DNA of 64,000 nt from Citromicrobium sp. JLT1363 (GCF_000186705.1 NZ_AEUE01000003.1:62001-126000); one strand, 5' to 3'. Shown: positions 48,649 through 59,201, counted from the stretch's first letter. Made by a program: numbers and translations. The notes: generated from the sequence alone by a model not told the origin.

Positions 48649-48876
48649 TTATCCCTCGCGCGCTGCCCGCTCGAATTTCAGGCAGTCGAGGATCTTCGCG
48701 CCCGCCATGAACACCGCGCCGGTGCAGGCGAGGAACAGCAGCTTGCCGCCCCAGCCGGGATATTGCGTGAGGTAGTTCGCACCGCGGCTCGTCGCGCCCA
48801 GCGCCAGCGCATAGATGATCAGAAACGCCTCGAACCGGGTCTTGATCACGAACAGGCGTGAGATTTTGCGAAGCAT
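48649..48876 (-). CDS. Small membrane protein, 75 aa
   Basis: Two hydrophobic helices (~15-30 and ~43-62) between basic ends: MLRKISRLFVIKTRFEAFLI at the N-terminus and CLKFERAAREG at the C-terminus. No family recognised. Similar small proteins are common in Sphingomonadales, which is recall only. It converges with the secreted-protein gene. Confidence 0.65.
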   Translation of the reverse strand: MLRKISRLFVIKTRFEAFLIIYALALGATSRGANYLTQYPGWGGKLLFLACTGAVFMAGAKILDCLKFERAAREG

Positions 48877-48999
48877 CCATCATCCTTAACGCGCGTGGCA
48901 ACTTTCCGTCGCAAACAGCATGCCAACCGAGCATTGCCGCGAGTCGGTAAAGTTAACGTGCGGGCCAGTGTAAGCCTGCCCGACATGGTGGCCAGCGCG

Positions 49000-50250
49000 T
49001 TAACCCAATTCGGAGAGATCGAGCGCCTCGAGAAGCGCGTTTCGCGCGGTCTGCACCTCCTGCGTCAGCGCTTGTGTCCCAAGCTGGGCCGGTTCGATGC
49101 TTTCCGGCCAGTGCTTCGCGATCACCGCCTCGATCCGCTCCGCCTTCGCCTCGTCCAGCAGGAAGCGCGCATCGACCGTGGCGGGGTCTGCGACCACGCG
49201 GAGGCGCAGGCAGGCGGGGCCGCCGCCATTGGCCATGGACTGGCGCACGTCGACCGGGATAACCTGCCGGATCGGGCCGTTGCCGGCGGTCATTTCTTCG
49301 CAGAAGCGCCACACGCTCTCGCTCTCGCGGCATTCGCTCGGGACGATCAGCGCCATCGTGCCGTCGGGCAGGGTAACGAGCTGCGCGTTGAACAGGTAGG
49401 TGCGGATCGCCTCTTCCAGACTCACCGCGCTCTCGGGCACTTCGACCAGTTCGAGCGCGGGGAAGGCCTCGCGCATCGCGCCATAAGCGCCCTGCGGATC
49501 GGCAAAGGCGCGCGCGTGGGTGAACAGCACGCGCTCGTTGGCCACCGCGACCACGTCGTTGTGAAAAGCCCCCGCCTCGATCGCTTCGGGGTTCTGTTCG
49601 ACGAACAGCGCGCGCGCGGGATCGAGGCCATGCTTGCGTGCCACTGCCCGGCTCGCCTGTTCGTGCTGGCGCGCGGGGAATTTTCCGCCGGGGCGGCCAT
49701 AGACGAACACTTCGACGCCCGGTTCACCGTGGCTCTCGCAGAGCCGCATGTGGTTCGCCGCGCCCTCGTCTCCGAAAGCGGGCGGCACTGCATCGTGCAC
49801 CGCGAAGTGCTGCGCGTTGCCAAAGGCGATGTCCAGCTGCGCCTTGGTGTCCTGCCATTCCTGCGCGCGGTGGAGCATGGTGATGAGGTTGGCGGGCGTC
49901 AGGTGGCAGCGCCCGTCGCGCGTGTCGGGGGCAGGAGAAACGGTCGCCGCGTTGGCGGTCCACATCGCAGAGGCCGACCAAGGCGCGGCGCGCAGCGCGG
50001 GGTCGGCGGTCTCGTCGAGCGACAGCGCGTCGGAAAGCACGCCGTTCGGACGCGGCAGCGGCAGCAGGAAGCCCTGCGGCAGGCCGCGCGCCATATTGCC
50101 CCGCATCTTTGCGAGGCCCTGCAGCGCCGCCTCGCGCGGGTGACTGGTCTGCCCGCCATGGCTCGCGCTGGCGATATTGCCGAGGCTGAGCCCTGCGTAA
50201 TTGTGCGAGGGGCCGATGATACCGTCGAAATTGATTTCTGTGAGCTTCAT
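49000..50250 (-). CDS. astB: N-succinylarginine dihydrolase
   Basis: 416 aa. It hydrolyses N2-succinylarginine to N2-succinylornithine, ammonia and CO2, the second step of the arginine succinyltransferase pathway. Signature residues: the N-terminal NFDGIIGPSHNYAGLSLGN, FHNDVVAVANERV, and C-terminal SMANGGGPACLRLRV with the catalytic Cys. It is downstream of astA on the same strand, with a REP-like repeat between. Confidence 0.95.
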   Translation of the reverse strand: MKLTEINFDGIIGPSHNYAGLSLGNIASASHGGQTSHPREAALQGLAKMRGNMARGLPQGFLLPLPRPNGVLSDALSLDETADPALRAAPWSASAMWTANAATVSPAPDTRDGRCHLTPANLITMLHRAQEWQDTKAQLDIAFGNAQHFAVHDAVPPAFGDEGAANHMRLCESHGEPGVEVFVYGRPGGKFPARQHEQASRAVARKHGLDPARALFVEQNPEAIEAGAFHNDVVAVANERVLFTHARAFADPQGAYGAMREAFPALELVEVPESAVSLEEAIRTYLFNAQLVTLPDGTMALIVPSECRESESVWRFCEEMTAGNGPIRQVIPVDVRQSMANGGGPACLRLRVVADPATVDARFLLDEAKAERIEAVIAKHWPESIEPAQLGTQALTQEVQTARNALLEALDLSELG

Positions 50251-50258
50251 TCAGAACT

Positions 50259-50354
50259 CCGCTCGCCCTGAGCTTGTGAAAGGGCTGTTCTTCGCTTTGG
50301 GACCCGCTCCCCGAAAGGAAATGGCAGGGCTTCGACAGGCTCGGCCCGAACGGG
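50259..50354. repeat. REP-like palindromic repeat, copy 3
   Basis: Inverted arms at 50259-50284 and 50325-50354 with the cores CTGAGCTTGTGAAAG and CTTCGACAGGCTC. It lies between astA and astB on the minus strand. One base of the usual core is missing in the left arm. Confidence 0.75.
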
Positions 50355-50369
50355 TTCGGTCAAACTGAG

Positions 50370-51383
50370 TTATCTGGTCACGCTCCATACGGTATCGCCC
50401 TTGCCGACGCCCAGCGCCTGGGCCCCGGCATCGTCGATGGCGATCTCCTCGCCTTCGACAGTGCGCCTGCCGTAGCAGCAGCGGAAATCGGTGAGCGTGC
50501 CGCTCGCCAGCAGCGCCCGTTCCCCTGCCTCCCCGTCGACCGTATCGAGCGTACGCGGCTCCGCATCCGCCACGCTCACCACATCGTCGGTTCGCGCTAG
50601 CATGGTCGGGCCGCCGTCGAAGATGTCGACGTAATTCTCGAACCGGAAGCCTTCCTTCTCTAGCATCCGCATCGCCGCACGCCCCGTGGGGTGGGGCAGG
50701 CCGATGACCTCGCGCGCGTCGTCGTCCAGCATGGCGACATAGACCGGGTGCTTGGGCATCAGGTCAGCGATGAACTGGTTGCCGTTGATGGCGTTGAAAT
50801 AGTCCGCTTCCTGGAAGCTCATCCCGAAGAAGCGGCCCGCAACCCCGTCCCAGAAGGGCGAGCCGCCGCGATCGTCGATGATCCCGCGCAGTTCCGCGAT
50901 CACCCGTTCGGCAAAACGCGCGCGGTGCATCGCGATGAACAGGTAGCGGCTGCGCGCGAGCAGCAGGCCGAGGCCGCCCGCACGCTCGTTGGGATGAAGA
51001 AACAGCCCGCCGACTTCGCTGCACCCTTCCAGATCGGTGACGAGGTTGAGCATTTCGGCCCGCACCGTGCGGTCGAGCTCCTTGGAATACTGCGTCAGCG
51101 TGTTGAGGCGGTAGGAATAGAACGGCCAGCGCTGGCCGACCTGCGTCATCAGCTGGCAGGTGCCGCGTACCGCGCCGGTTTCGGTATTTTCCAGCACGAG
51201 CACGAAGGTCTCGTCGACCAGCTCGTCGCCTTTGTTGGCAAAGGCCTTGGCCGATGTCGCCAGCTTGCCCGCCAGCGCATCGCGGTCGGCAGGCAGGTTG
51301 GTGAACCCGCCACCGGTCAGCTTGGCCATTTCGTACAGATGCTCGAGGTCGTCCTCGCGCGAGGGGCGGATCACGAAGCTCAT
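50370..51383 (-). CDS. astA: Arginine N-succinyltransferase
   Basis: 337 aa. It transfers succinyl from succinyl-CoA to arginine, the first step of the pathway. It opens MSFVIRPSREDDLEHLYEMAKLTGGGFTNLPAD and has CSEVGGLFLHPNERAGGLGLLLARSRYLF, the acyl-CoA binding part of its acetyltransferase-like fold, with GLPHPTGRAAMRMLEKEGF. Its start overlaps the stop of the upstream M20 hydrolase by 4 nt. Confidence 0.94.
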   Translation of the reverse strand: MSFVIRPSREDDLEHLYEMAKLTGGGFTNLPADRDALAGKLATSAKAFANKGDELVDETFVLVLENTETGAVRGTCQLMTQVGQRWPFYSYRLNTLTQYSKELDRTVRAEMLNLVTDLEGCSEVGGLFLHPNERAGGLGLLLARSRYLFIAMHRARFAERVIAELRGIIDDRGGSPFWDGVAGRFFGMSFQEADYFNAINGNQFIADLMPKHPVYVAMLDDDAREVIGLPHPTGRAAMRMLEKEGFRFENYVDIFDGGPTMLARTDDVVSVADAEPRTLDTVDGEAGERALLASGTLTDFRCCYGRRTVEGEEIAIDDAGAQALGVGKGDTVWSVTR

Positions 51384-52573
51384 GCCAGGTTTCCTTCGGC
51401 CAGGCGGCTGATGACAAGGGCGGAAAGCGCGGCGCGTTCCTTCAGGCTGGGCACGATCATGAACTCGTCCGCCGAGTGGATCTTGCCGCCACGCACGCCC
51501 ATCGTGTCGACAACGGGCACGCCGGTGGCCGCGATATTGTTGCCGTCGCACACGCCGCCGGTCGATTTCCAGTCGATATCCTGTCCCAGCTGCGCCCCGC
51601 AATCGCGCACCAGATCGAACAGCGCCTGCGCCTTGCGATCGACCGGCTTGGGCGGGCGGGATATGCCCCCGTGCACCGCAATCTCCACCTCGCGCGACTG
51701 CTGCACCGCGCCGATCACCCCGGTCAGCTGCTGCGCGAAGCGTTCGGCTGCGTCGGGCGCCTTGGGGCGGATGTTGAACCGCAGAACGGCATGGTCGGGC
51801 ACGACATTGTTGGCCGACCCGCCTTCGATCCTGGCCGGGTTGATCGAGATATCCTCCTGCTGCAGCGCCTCCAGCCGCAGCGCGATGTCCGAGGCCGCGA
51901 GCACCGCGTTGCGCCCGTCCTGCGGGTTACGCCCTGCATGCGCGGCAAGCCCCTTGATGGTCAGCGCATAATTGCCGCTTCCGCCGCGCGCATGGGCCAG
52001 CGTGCCCTCCGGCGTGGCGGCTGGTTCGTACGTCAGGGCCGCGTATTTGCCCTGCGCCAGCTGTTCGATCAGCGGGGCGGAGGAAAGCGAACCGGTCTCC
52101 TCATCCGCGTTGATGAGCACGTCGTAGCCAAGCATTTCGCCGCGCCCGCTGCGCTCGACCGCCATCAGCGCATGCAGCATCACCGCGATGCCGCCCTTCA
52201 TGTCGGCGGTGCCCGGTCCGTTGACCGTATGATCGTCCAGCCAGGTGTTCTGCTGGAAGGGATGATCGGGCGAGAAGACGGTGTCCATGTGTCCGGTCAG
52301 GATCAGGCGGCGCTGCGCGTCGGGGCGAACGCGGCAGATCAGGTGCCTGCCATTCGCCACCTCGACCTCGCGCCCATCGCCGTCGATGGCGGTGACCGGC
52401 GCTGGATCGACCAGTTCGACCTCCCCGGGCAGGGCGGAAAAAGCCTCGCTCAGCTCGCTCGCCATCTTCGCCAGGCCTTCGAGGTGGCCGGTGCCGCTGT
52501 TGATCGCGGACCAGCGCAGTGCCTGTTCGCACATGGCCTCGCCATCGATGCTGTCGATCGTTTCATTGTCCAT
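51380..52573 (-). CDS. M20-family metallohydrolase in the ast cluster
   Basis: 397 aa. Zinc ligands are visible in order: LTGHMDTVF, GPGTADMKGG (bridging Asp), NADEETGS (catalytic Glu pair), and IHSADE near the C-terminus; GGSANNVVPDHAVLRFN marks the dimerisation domain. It resembles carboxypeptidase G2. Being coupled to astA by a 4-nt overlap, it may cleave N-succinylglutamate, replacing the M14-family AstE; that is inference. Start at MDNETIDSIDG. Confidence 0.85.
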   Translation of the reverse strand: MDNETIDSIDGEAMCEQALRWSAINSGTGHLEGLAKMASELSEAFSALPGEVELVDPAPVTAIDGDGREVEVANGRHLICRVRPDAQRRLILTGHMDTVFSPDHPFQQNTWLDDHTVNGPGTADMKGGIAVMLHALMAVERSGRGEMLGYDVLINADEETGSLSSAPLIEQLAQGKYAALTYEPAATPEGTLAHARGGSGNYALTIKGLAAHAGRNPQDGRNAVLAASDIALRLEALQQEDISINPARIEGGSANNVVPDHAVLRFNIRPKAPDAAERFAQQLTGVIGAVQQSREVEIAVHGGISRPPKPVDRKAQALFDLVRDCGAQLGQDIDWKSTGGVCDGNNIAATGVPVVDTMGVRGGKIHSADEFMIVPSLKERAALSALVISRLAEGNLA

Positions 52574-52642
52574 ATGCGGCGCGGGTCTAGTCTGCCACGG
52601 CGGGCCTTGCAATCGCAGGCCCGGCACCGGATCAGGGGCGGC

Positions 52643-53344
52643 ATGACGAATAGCGGAGTTATAGGGCGAATCCTGCTGCTGGGCGCCATGGGACTGGTGC
52701 TTGCGATCGCCTGGCAGAACCGAGATGCGCTGGTTCGCCAGGTGACCATTCCGATCCCCGTCTCCGGCGTTGGCAGCACGTCGAAACCCGCCTTCGACGC
52801 GTGGCTTGCGCAGGACGAAAGCCGCGCGCGGGCTTTCGCCCAGTTCGAGAGGTTCCTTGCCGAAGAGGGCGTCGCCGAGGTCGTGGAGCCATGGCAGCTT
52901 GCCAGAATAGACGGCTTTGTGGCGCGCGAATGCGACGCGGAGCCGTTCCTGATTCCGCCCGAAGACCTATGGCCCAAAGTGTTGCCTGCGCTCAGACTGT
53001 TGCGTGAGGAAGTGATCCCGACGTTAGGCCCCGTGGAGGTGCTTTCGTCCTATCGCAGCAGTGCGCTCAACAGCTGTGCGGGCGGGGCCGGGCGATCCAA
53101 CCACCTCGAATTTTCCGCGCTCGATCTGGTGACCGCGCCGCGCAGGCGGGGCGAAGGCCTGTACCGTGAGTTATGTGCGATGCACGATGATGCCGGGCCA
53201 TCGAGCCGCATGGGGTTGGGGGCCTACTACGATCTTGCGGAAGGCGACTACTCGGGCGGTCGCTTCCACATTGATGGCGAGGGCTATCGCACCTGGGGCC
53301 GCAGCTATACTTCGGCAAGTAGCCCCTGCGGTCGCTTCGACTAA
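52643..53344 (+). CDS. M15-type D-Ala-D-Ala carboxypeptidase-like protein
   Basis: 233 aa. An N-terminal membrane anchor (~7-25), then a helical region and an M15-like domain: [32 protein letters not shown] (His/Asp zinc ligands) and [15 protein letters not shown] with the third His. Probably a cell-wall peptidase. The long open frame upstream belongs to a shadow on the opposite strand of astA and the hydrolase. It converges with rsmA, overlapping by 4 nt. Confidence 0.82.
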   Translation: MTNSGVIGRILLLGAMGLVLAIAWQNRDALVRQVTIPIPVSGVGSTSKPAFDAWLAQDESRARAFAQFERFLAEEGVAEVVEPWQLARIDGFVARECDAEPFLIPPEDLWPKVLPALRLLREEVIPTLGPVEVLSSYRSSALNSCAGGAGRSNHLEFSALDLVTAPRRRGEGLYRELCAMHDDAGPSSRMGLGAYYDLAEGDYSGGRFHIDGEGYRTWGRSYTSASSPCGRFD

Positions 53345-54168
53345 CGCGTCAGCGCGCGGGCGATGGCAACGAATTCGTCGATGGAGAGCGTTTCGGCGCG
53401 CCGTTGCGGGTCGATGCCCAGGGTTTCCAGCGCATCGGGCGCACCCGCAACGCCCTTCAGGCTCTGGCGCAGCATCTTGCGCCGCTGGCCGAAGGCAGCG
53501 GCGGTGACGGCCTCCAGCTTCGCCGCCGACACGCCTTCGGGCATTGCGGCGGGCTGCACGTGGACGATGGCGCTCATCACCTTGGGCGGCGGGGTGAAGG
53601 CGCTGCGGTGGACCTTCATCGCCAGCCTTGCGATGCCGCGCCACTGCGCGAGAACCGCGAGCCGTCCGTAGGCGCTGCTGCCGGGCTGTGCGACGATCCG
53701 CTGCGCGACCTCCTGCTGGAACATCAGCGTCAGGCTGGTCCAGTTCGGCGGCCATGCCTCGCCCCCCATCCAGCGCGTGAACAGCGCGGTACCGACGTTG
53801 TACGGCAGGTTGGAAAGGATCGCGTAGGGCGCTCCATCGAACAGCGCGTCGTGATCCATCTTGAGCGCATCGCCCTCGATCACGGTCAGCCGGCCAGGGA
53901 AGGCGTCGCCCAGTTCGGCCAGCGCGGGCAGGCAGCGGCGGTCCATCTCGATGGCCGTCACCTGCGCCCCCGCACGCAGCAACGCGCGCGTGAGCCCGCC
54001 GGGACCGGGGCCGACTTCGAGCACGTTTCGGTCCGAAAGGTCGCCGGGGATGGCGGCGATGCGATTGAGCAGCTGCTCGTCGAACAGAAAATTCTGGCCG
54101 AGCGATTTGGACGCGCTGAGGCCGTGCGCCGCGATCACTTCGCGCAAGGGCGGAAGGCCGTCACCCAC
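53341..54168 (-). CDS. rsmA: 16S rRNA dimethyladenosine transferase
   Basis: 275 aa. It dimethylates two adjacent adenosines near the 3' end of 16S rRNA. Motifs: [14 protein letters not shown]-binding [16 protein letters not shown] (~45-60), and the catalytic NLPYNVGT. It overlaps pdxA by 8 nt, in the conserved lptD-surA-pdxA-rsmA order. Confidence 0.96.
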   Translation of the reverse strand: MGDGLPPLREVIAAHGLSASKSLGQNFLFDEQLLNRIAAIPGDLSDRNVLEVGPGPGGLTRALLRAGAQVTAIEMDRRCLPALAELGDAFPGRLTVIEGDALKMDHDALFDGAPYAILSNLPYNVGTALFTRWMGGEAWPPNWTSLTLMFQQEVAQRIVAQPGSSAYGRLAVLAQWRGIARLAMKVHRSAFTPPPKVMSAIVHVQPAAMPEGVSAAKLEAVTAAAFGQRRKMLRQSLKGVAGAPDALETLGIDPQRRAETLSIDEFVAIARALTR

Positions 54169-55198
54169 GAGCGGCTCCGGGGGGCAGGCTGCGCCGCGTC
54201 ATGATCTCGCCCGCCAGCCGGATTGCCGCGATGGTCGGCCCTGCGCTGGCCGCGCCCGTCCCCGCAATGCCGAACGCCGTTCCGTGATCGGGCGACGTGC
54301 GGACGATCGGCAGGCCTATCGTCACGTTCACGCCATCCTCGAAGTCGAGCGCCTTGAACGGGATCAGCGCCTGATCGTGGTACATGCACAGCGCGGCATC
54401 GAAGGTGGCCAGCGCGGGCGGGGAGAACAGGCCGTCGGCGGGGAAGGGGCCGCGCACATCCATTCCGGCTCCGCACAGCGTCTGGATGGCGGGGGCGATG
54501 ATCTCCGCTTCCTGGTTGCCGAAGCGGCCGTCCTCGCCTGCATGGGGGTTGAGCCCGGCCACCGCGATGCGGGGGCGCGCTATTCCAAAATCGCGTCGCA
54601 GGGCCGGTACGGTGGCCATCGCGGCACCCAGGATCGCATCCTGTGTGATTCTGCCGGGTACGTCTTCCAGCGCGATGTGCACCGTCACCGGGACCACCCG
54701 CAGACGCGGGCCGGCCAGCATCATGGTGCCGGCACCGGCGTTGAACCCGCAAGCTATCGAGACATATTCGGTCTGGCCCGGGTGCGCGAAGCCCACCTCT
54801 ACCAGCCGGGACTTGGAAATCGGCGCGGTGACCAGCCCTCCGGCGTATCCGTCCACCGTCATCTGTGCGGCATCGCCCAGCGATTCGAGCGCCAGTTTCG
54901 CGCCGTCGCGGCTGGGGGCGCCAGGCGTGTAGTCTGCATCGAGATCGCCATAGACGGGCAGCGCATCGGGGAAGACGCGCGCGGCTTGATCGCGCCTGGC
55001 AATCGGTTCGACCCGAATGTCGATCCCGCGGGCCTGAGCTGCCGCCAGCAGCACTTCGCGACCGTGGACCACGAAGAAGGGCGGCAGCCGCCGCTCCTTG
55101 CGGCGGGCCCAGGCCTCGACGATCAGTTCCGGCCCGACACCCGCCGGATCGCCGATGGTAACGGCCAGCGCAAGCGGGGCCATTGCCGGTTCTGGCAC
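54161..55198 (-). CDS. pdxA: 4-hydroxythreonine-4-phosphate dehydrogenase
   Basis: 345 aa. It oxidises 4-phosphohydroxy-threonine in vitamin B6 synthesis. Motifs: [13 protein letters not shown] at the N-terminus, a metal site in [13 protein letters not shown] and [13 protein letters not shown], and [14 protein letters not shown] at the C-terminus. It ends inside rsmA and follows surA by 4 nt. Confidence 0.96.
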   Translation of the reverse strand: MPEPAMAPLALAVTIGDPAGVGPELIVEAWARRKERRLPPFFVVHGREVLLAAAQARGIDIRVEPIARRDQAARVFPDALPVYGDLDADYTPGAPSRDGAKLALESLGDAAQMTVDGYAGGLVTAPISKSRLVEVGFAHPGQTEYVSIACGFNAGAGTMMLAGPRLRVVPVTVHIALEDVPGRITQDAILGAAMATVPALRRDFGIARPRIAVAGLNPHAGEDGRFGNQEAEIIAPAIQTLCGAGMDVRGPFPADGLFSPPALATFDAALCMYHDQALIPFKALDFEDGVNVTIGLPIVRTSPDHGTAFGIAGTGAASAGPTIAAIRLAGEIMTRRSLPPGAARG

Positions 55199-55202
55199 CG
55201 CC

Positions 55203-56573
55203 TCAGTTATACTCTATCAGGGCGTCGGTGCGCAGGTCGCGCAGGAAGCGCTGGGCGCGCTTGCTGATCCGTTCCTGCTCGATCCGGTCCATGATCTGGT
55301 CGAAATCGGGCTCGTTCGCCATCTGCGGATCGTCGCGGCCACACAGCAGCAGCACGCGCACGCCGTCTTCCAGCGAGCCGAAGGGCGGCGTCGACTGGCC
55401 CACCTGCAGCTGCAGCAGCGAACCCTGCAGCTGTTCGGGAAGGTCGCGCACGGCAATCGCGTTGTTGTCGACCACGGTCGCGTTGACCGTCTGGGCCACG
55501 CGCGCGGCATCGCCGCAGCCGCGGATCGTCCCGACCGCATTGGCGAATTCCTCCACCTTGGCGGCGGCCTGATCCTGGGTGATGCCCTCCGGGAAGTCGA
55601 TCGCGATCTGCTTCAGGCTGAGCGTCGCATCGCGCGGATCGGCGGTGAGCACCTGGCGCTTGTCGAGCAGCAGCATGATGACGAAGCCGCCGGGGATCGG
55701 CACGGGGCCGACGATCTGGCCAGGCTGCAGGTCACGCGCCACCTCGGCCATTTCCTCGGGCAGGGTCGCAAGGCGAACGAAGCCCAGATCCCCGCCGACC
55801 GCGGCGGTGGTCGATTCGGAGAACTGGCGGGCATAGGCCTGGAAGCTGCCGCCTTCACGGATCTGCCCGATGATGCGGGCGGCGTTCTGGCTGACCGCCT
55901 CGGAGGTTTCCGGGGTGGCGGACAGATAGATTTCGGCGATCCGGTATTCTTCCTGCCCGCGCGATGTCTTGAGCCGCTCCATCGTGTCGTTCACCTCTTC
56001 GGACGACACGTTGATGAAGGGGGCGACGTTGCGGCGCAGCAGATTGTTCCAGGCAAGCTCGCCCTCGATCTGGCGCTTGAGCGCGGCGGGGGAGGAGCCA
56101 ACGCCGATCAGGTAGGCGTCCATCTGCGCCGGGTTCTGGCTGAAGTTCTGCCGGGCGAGCGCTTCGTAGCGCTGTTCGACCTGTTCCTGGGAAACGGCCA
56201 TGTCCTGCGCGGCCGCGGCCTGGATCTGCAGGGTTTCGTCGATGAGATTGCGCAGCACCTGCATGCGCAGGGCGTTCATTTCCTCGGGTGGAAGACCGTC
56301 GCGCTCCGAAGCGGCAAGCACCAGCGCAACGCGCTGGTTGATGTCCGTGCCCGTAATCACCGCGCCGTTCACCTTCGCGGTGGCCGTGCGCACGTTGGGG
56401 TCCTGCTGTTCGAACATCACGATGTCGGCCGGGAACCCGAATGGATTGGTGGCGGCGCCCGCCTCCTGCCCGCCCTGCTGGGCGGTCTGCTGGGCCTGGG
56501 CGGCCACCGGCAGCAGCGCCATCGCGAGTGCGGCGGTGGTGCTGAGGATTTTCGAGAAGATGCTGTCGGTCAC
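55203..56573 (-). CDS. surA: Periplasmic chaperone/peptidyl-prolyl isomerase
   Basis: 456 aa. A signal peptide (to AAQAQ) then the SurA N-terminal helical domain (VNGAVITGTDINQRVAL, MQVLRNLIDETLQIQAA) and at least one parvulin domain with GGDLGFVRLATLPEEM and GPVPIPGGFVIMLLLDKR. It assists outer-membrane protein folding, including LptD, coded just upstream. Confidence 0.93.
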   Translation of the reverse strand: MTDSIFSKILSTTAALAMALLPVAAQAQQTAQQGGQEAGAATNPFGFPADIVMFEQQDPNVRTATAKVNGAVITGTDINQRVALVLAASERDGLPPEEMNALRMQVLRNLIDETLQIQAAAAQDMAVSQEQVEQRYEALARQNFSQNPAQMDAYLIGVGSSPAALKRQIEGELAWNNLLRRNVAPFINVSSEEVNDTMERLKTSRGQEEYRIAEIYLSATPETSEAVSQNAARIIGQIREGGSFQAYARQFSESTTAAVGGDLGFVRLATLPEEMAEVARDLQPGQIVGPVPIPGGFVIMLLLDKRQVLTADPRDATLSLKQIAIDFPEGITQDQAAAKVEEFANAVGTIRGCGDAARVAQTVNATVVDNNAIAVRDLPEQLQGSLLQLQVGQSTPPFGSLEDGVRVLLLCGRDDPQMANEPDFDQIMDRIEQERISKRAQRFLRDLRTDALIEYN

Positions 56574-56733
56574 GTAGAACGCCTGTCTTTCGCAATTATT
56601 CGAAGGAGCGCAGTATTCGCGCCATCCCTGCCTTTGGGTCGGGGAGGCTGAACCTGCGCTGAGTCCGGTTGCTGCCCCTAGCGTGTCTGGCCTTTCATGC
56701 CAATGCGGCTGGCCGGGGCGGCATGCTGCGCGG

Positions 56734-59049
56734 TTATCCGCTGAATCCGAGGTTGAGCAGGCGGAACGTCAGTTCGATGGTATTGCCGCGCAACGCATCG
56801 CCCTGCGTCACGAAGTCGCGCCGCCAGGTGATGCCCAGATCGATGCAATCGTCCTGGTAGGCAATGCCCAGACGCGTGCGGATCGGTTCGAATCCGTCGG
56901 CCTGCAGGGTCGGGTCCTCGTCGCGGTTGGTCATGTTGACCACTGCCGAGCCGAACAGCGACCAGTAATCGGCAAAGGCCACGCGGCCCGCGGCGCGCAG
57001 TTCCTCACGGTCGCCGAGATCCTCGTTGAGGAGAGGGATGTTCCGATCCAGCCGCAGATAACCGATTTCGGCATAGGTCCGCCGGTTGCCGACCGTCGCG
57101 TCGATTTCCGTCCGCCGGGCGGTGAGGTTGTCCTTGTCGAGCCGGAAGCGGTAGGTGAGGGAAACGAAATCCTTGTAGCGCACGCGCGTCCGCCCGACGA
57201 TGTCGGAGAACCTGTCGGACAGGCCGGTGCCGTCGGGAAAGATGATCTGCTTGTCGTCGAGGCGGTAGGACTGGCCGATATTGGCGGAAACCCGCCAGTC
57301 GGGCTTGGTCAGTTCCCAGTCGACCCCGTAGGTGATCCGCGTGCCGTCTTCGAACCGGTCGTCTCCGGGGAAGCGGTTGAGCGAGAACAGGTTCACATCC
57401 TCCAGGTCGATCGCGCGCGAATCCTCGTTCGGGATGTCGGTATTGCGGATGGGCAGGGTGCCCACGATCTGGACCCGCGGGGTGAGGACCTGCGATCCCC
57501 CGAAAAGCGGCCCGACAAGGGGCCATGAAACGTCCATTGCGGCAAGCCCCAGGGTGCGGCCCTGCCAGCCTTCCTCGCCGCGATAGCTGGCCACGCTGGT
57601 CAGCGCGGTGTTTTGCGTATGGTAGACATCGCCGCGCGCCAGCGCGGTCAGTTCCACGACCTGGCCCAGGGGCGTCACGCGGCGCAACTGCCACTGCGCA
57701 CTGGCGAGAGCGCGCTGCGTATCCTGCCCGTCGCTGCGCGTGACGGCCAGCGAATTGCCGCGCAGCGTGATCGTGCCGCCCAGCAGCGGGTCCTTGATCC
57801 GGTGGCGATAGTCGATCAGCGGCAGCGCGATCGGCACTTCGCCCTGCTTCTGGTCGAGCCGAAGGGTCTGCGTGGCGAAGCCGGCGACCACGAAATAGCT
57901 GTCGTCGTCGATCCGCTCCAGCTCGGCGACGGTGCGCAGGCGGTCGTCCCGGCTGATGTCGTAGCGGCGCAGGAAGGTCCGGTCGCTCGTGACCCGGGTC
58001 GCCCCGGTGAAGCTCCAGTTCTCGTCGAACTGGTAGCGGCCGTTGATTGCCAGGTAGCCGCGGAAATCCTGCGTGCCACGTGGGGTCTGCGTGAAGGGAT
58101 TGATGCGGCGGCTGCGCGTCAGATAGCCGGTGGCCTGAAACGCGCCCTTGTCCGAAAGTTCGCGGTAGGTGGCAGTCGCCATCGGCGCGGCTTCGGTGAA
58201 GATGTGCGCACCCAGCTTCAGGTCGCGATTTTCCGCCAGACGCCAGTAATAGTCTCCGCTCAGCTCCACGCCGTTGGAGCGCGATATGCTCAGACTGGGG
58301 ACCAGCAGCCCGGAACTGGGCCCTCCATCGGTGCGCAGTTCCAGCGTGGGAAGCGGCAGGATGCGCTGGCCGAACAGCGAGAAATATCCGCCTTCGAACC
58401 GCACCCGGCTGGCATCGGGATCGTAGACGACGCGCTCGGCAGTGATCTTCCAGCTCGGGCGCTTTGGGCAGCCTTCCGGGGTGGTGACGGCACAGCCGGA
58501 ATAGGCGCCGCGCACCAGCGCGATCCGCCCGTCGTCGGTCCGCTCCCCGCTTTCGGCCGCCAGCCGCCCGCCTTCGCGCAGCACCAGCAGCAGGTCGCTC
58601 AGCGCGCCGGTTTCGAACTTGTCGGACAGCTCCAGCTGGCTGGCGTAGAGCTGGTTTCCGTCGCCATCCACGTAGCGTACGTTGCCACTCGCATCGATCC
58701 TGCCGGCGGGGCGGTTCCAGCGAACCTCGTCCGCCCGCACGGACCGGTCGCCATCGCGCAGCAGCACGCTGCCGCGCGCGAAGATGATGTCCTGTTCCGA
58801 ATCATATTCGAGCGTGTCGGCCTCGAATCCGATCTCGCGCTCGCCGCCGGGCGGGGGCGGATTGGCGCCGTCGATATAGTCGGCGACCGCCTCTTCCACG
58901 CCGTCATCCTGCTGGTCGGATTCGGCCTGGTCCTGCGCGCTGGCCGGGGCCGCCAGGGCGAGCGACGCGAGCGTGGCCAGGCCAACGCCGCCGAGCAGAA
59001 AGGTGCGATGCGATGCTGACATCGGGGCGGAACGATCCTTCGGGCGCAT
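56734..59049 (-). CDS. lptD: LPS-assembly protein LptD
   Basis: 771 aa. The outer-membrane part of the LPS transporter that inserts LPS in the outer leaflet. After a signal peptide (to ASAQ), the N-terminal domain has the OstA-like repeat EREIGFEADTLEYDSEQDIIFARGSVLLRDGD. A large barrel follows, with RPTWRVSA-type beta-strands and ending FRLLNLGFSG. The start may instead be the ATG at 59022, which gives a shorter signal peptide. First gene of the lptD-surA-pdxA-rsmA set; 160 nt lie between it and surA. Confidence 0.93.
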   Translation of the reverse strand: MRPKDRSAPMSASHRTFLLGGVGLATLASLALAAPASAQDQAESDQQDDGVEEAVADYIDGANPPPPGGEREIGFEADTLEYDSEQDIIFARGSVLLRDGDRSVRADEVRWNRPAGRIDASGNVRYVDGDGNQLYASQLELSDKFETGALSDLLLVLREGGRLAAESGERTDDGRIALVRGAYSGCAVTTPEGCPKRPSWKITAERVVYDPDASRVRFEGGYFSLFGQRILPLPTLELRTDGGPSSGLLVPSLSISRSNGVELSGDYYWRLAENRDLKLGAHIFTEAAPMATATYRELSDKGAFQATGYLTRSRRINPFTQTPRGTQDFRGYLAINGRYQFDENWSFTGATRVTSDRTFLRRYDISRDDRLRTVAELERIDDDSYFVVAGFATQTLRLDQKQGEVPIALPLIDYRHRIKDPLLGGTITLRGNSLAVTRSDGQDTQRALASAQWQLRRVTPLGQVVELTALARGDVYHTQNTALTSVASYRGEEGWQGRTLGLAAMDVSWPLVGPLFGGSQVLTPRVQIVGTLPIRNTDIPNEDSRAIDLEDVNLFSLNRFPGDDRFEDGTRITYGVDWELTKPDWRVSANIGQSYRLDDKQIIFPDGTGLSDRFSDIVGRTRVRYKDFVSLTYRFRLDKDNLTARRTEIDATVGNRRTYAEIGYLRLDRNIPLLNEDLGDREELRAAGRVAFADYWSLFGSAVVNMTNRDEDPTLQADGFEPIRTRLGIAYQDDCIDLGITWRRDFVTQGDALRGNTIELTFRLLNLGFSG

Positions 59050-59201
59050 CGCTTGCCTATTGCACTCAGCCCCCGTAATCGCAATCGCGCTTAGCGGGGC
59101 CTGTGACTGCAAATGTTCATGGCTGCCACGCGCCCCGGCAGCGGGGCGCCGCAGCATGCAGCTTTCGCCCGCACAGAAATTTCCGAAGGATCCTCCACAT
59201 C

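Noticed and set aside
51476-52642. N-terminal extension of the M15-type protein reaching back to 51476
   Set aside because: It lies wholly opposite the M20 hydrolase and has no homology; the anchor helix begins at 52643.
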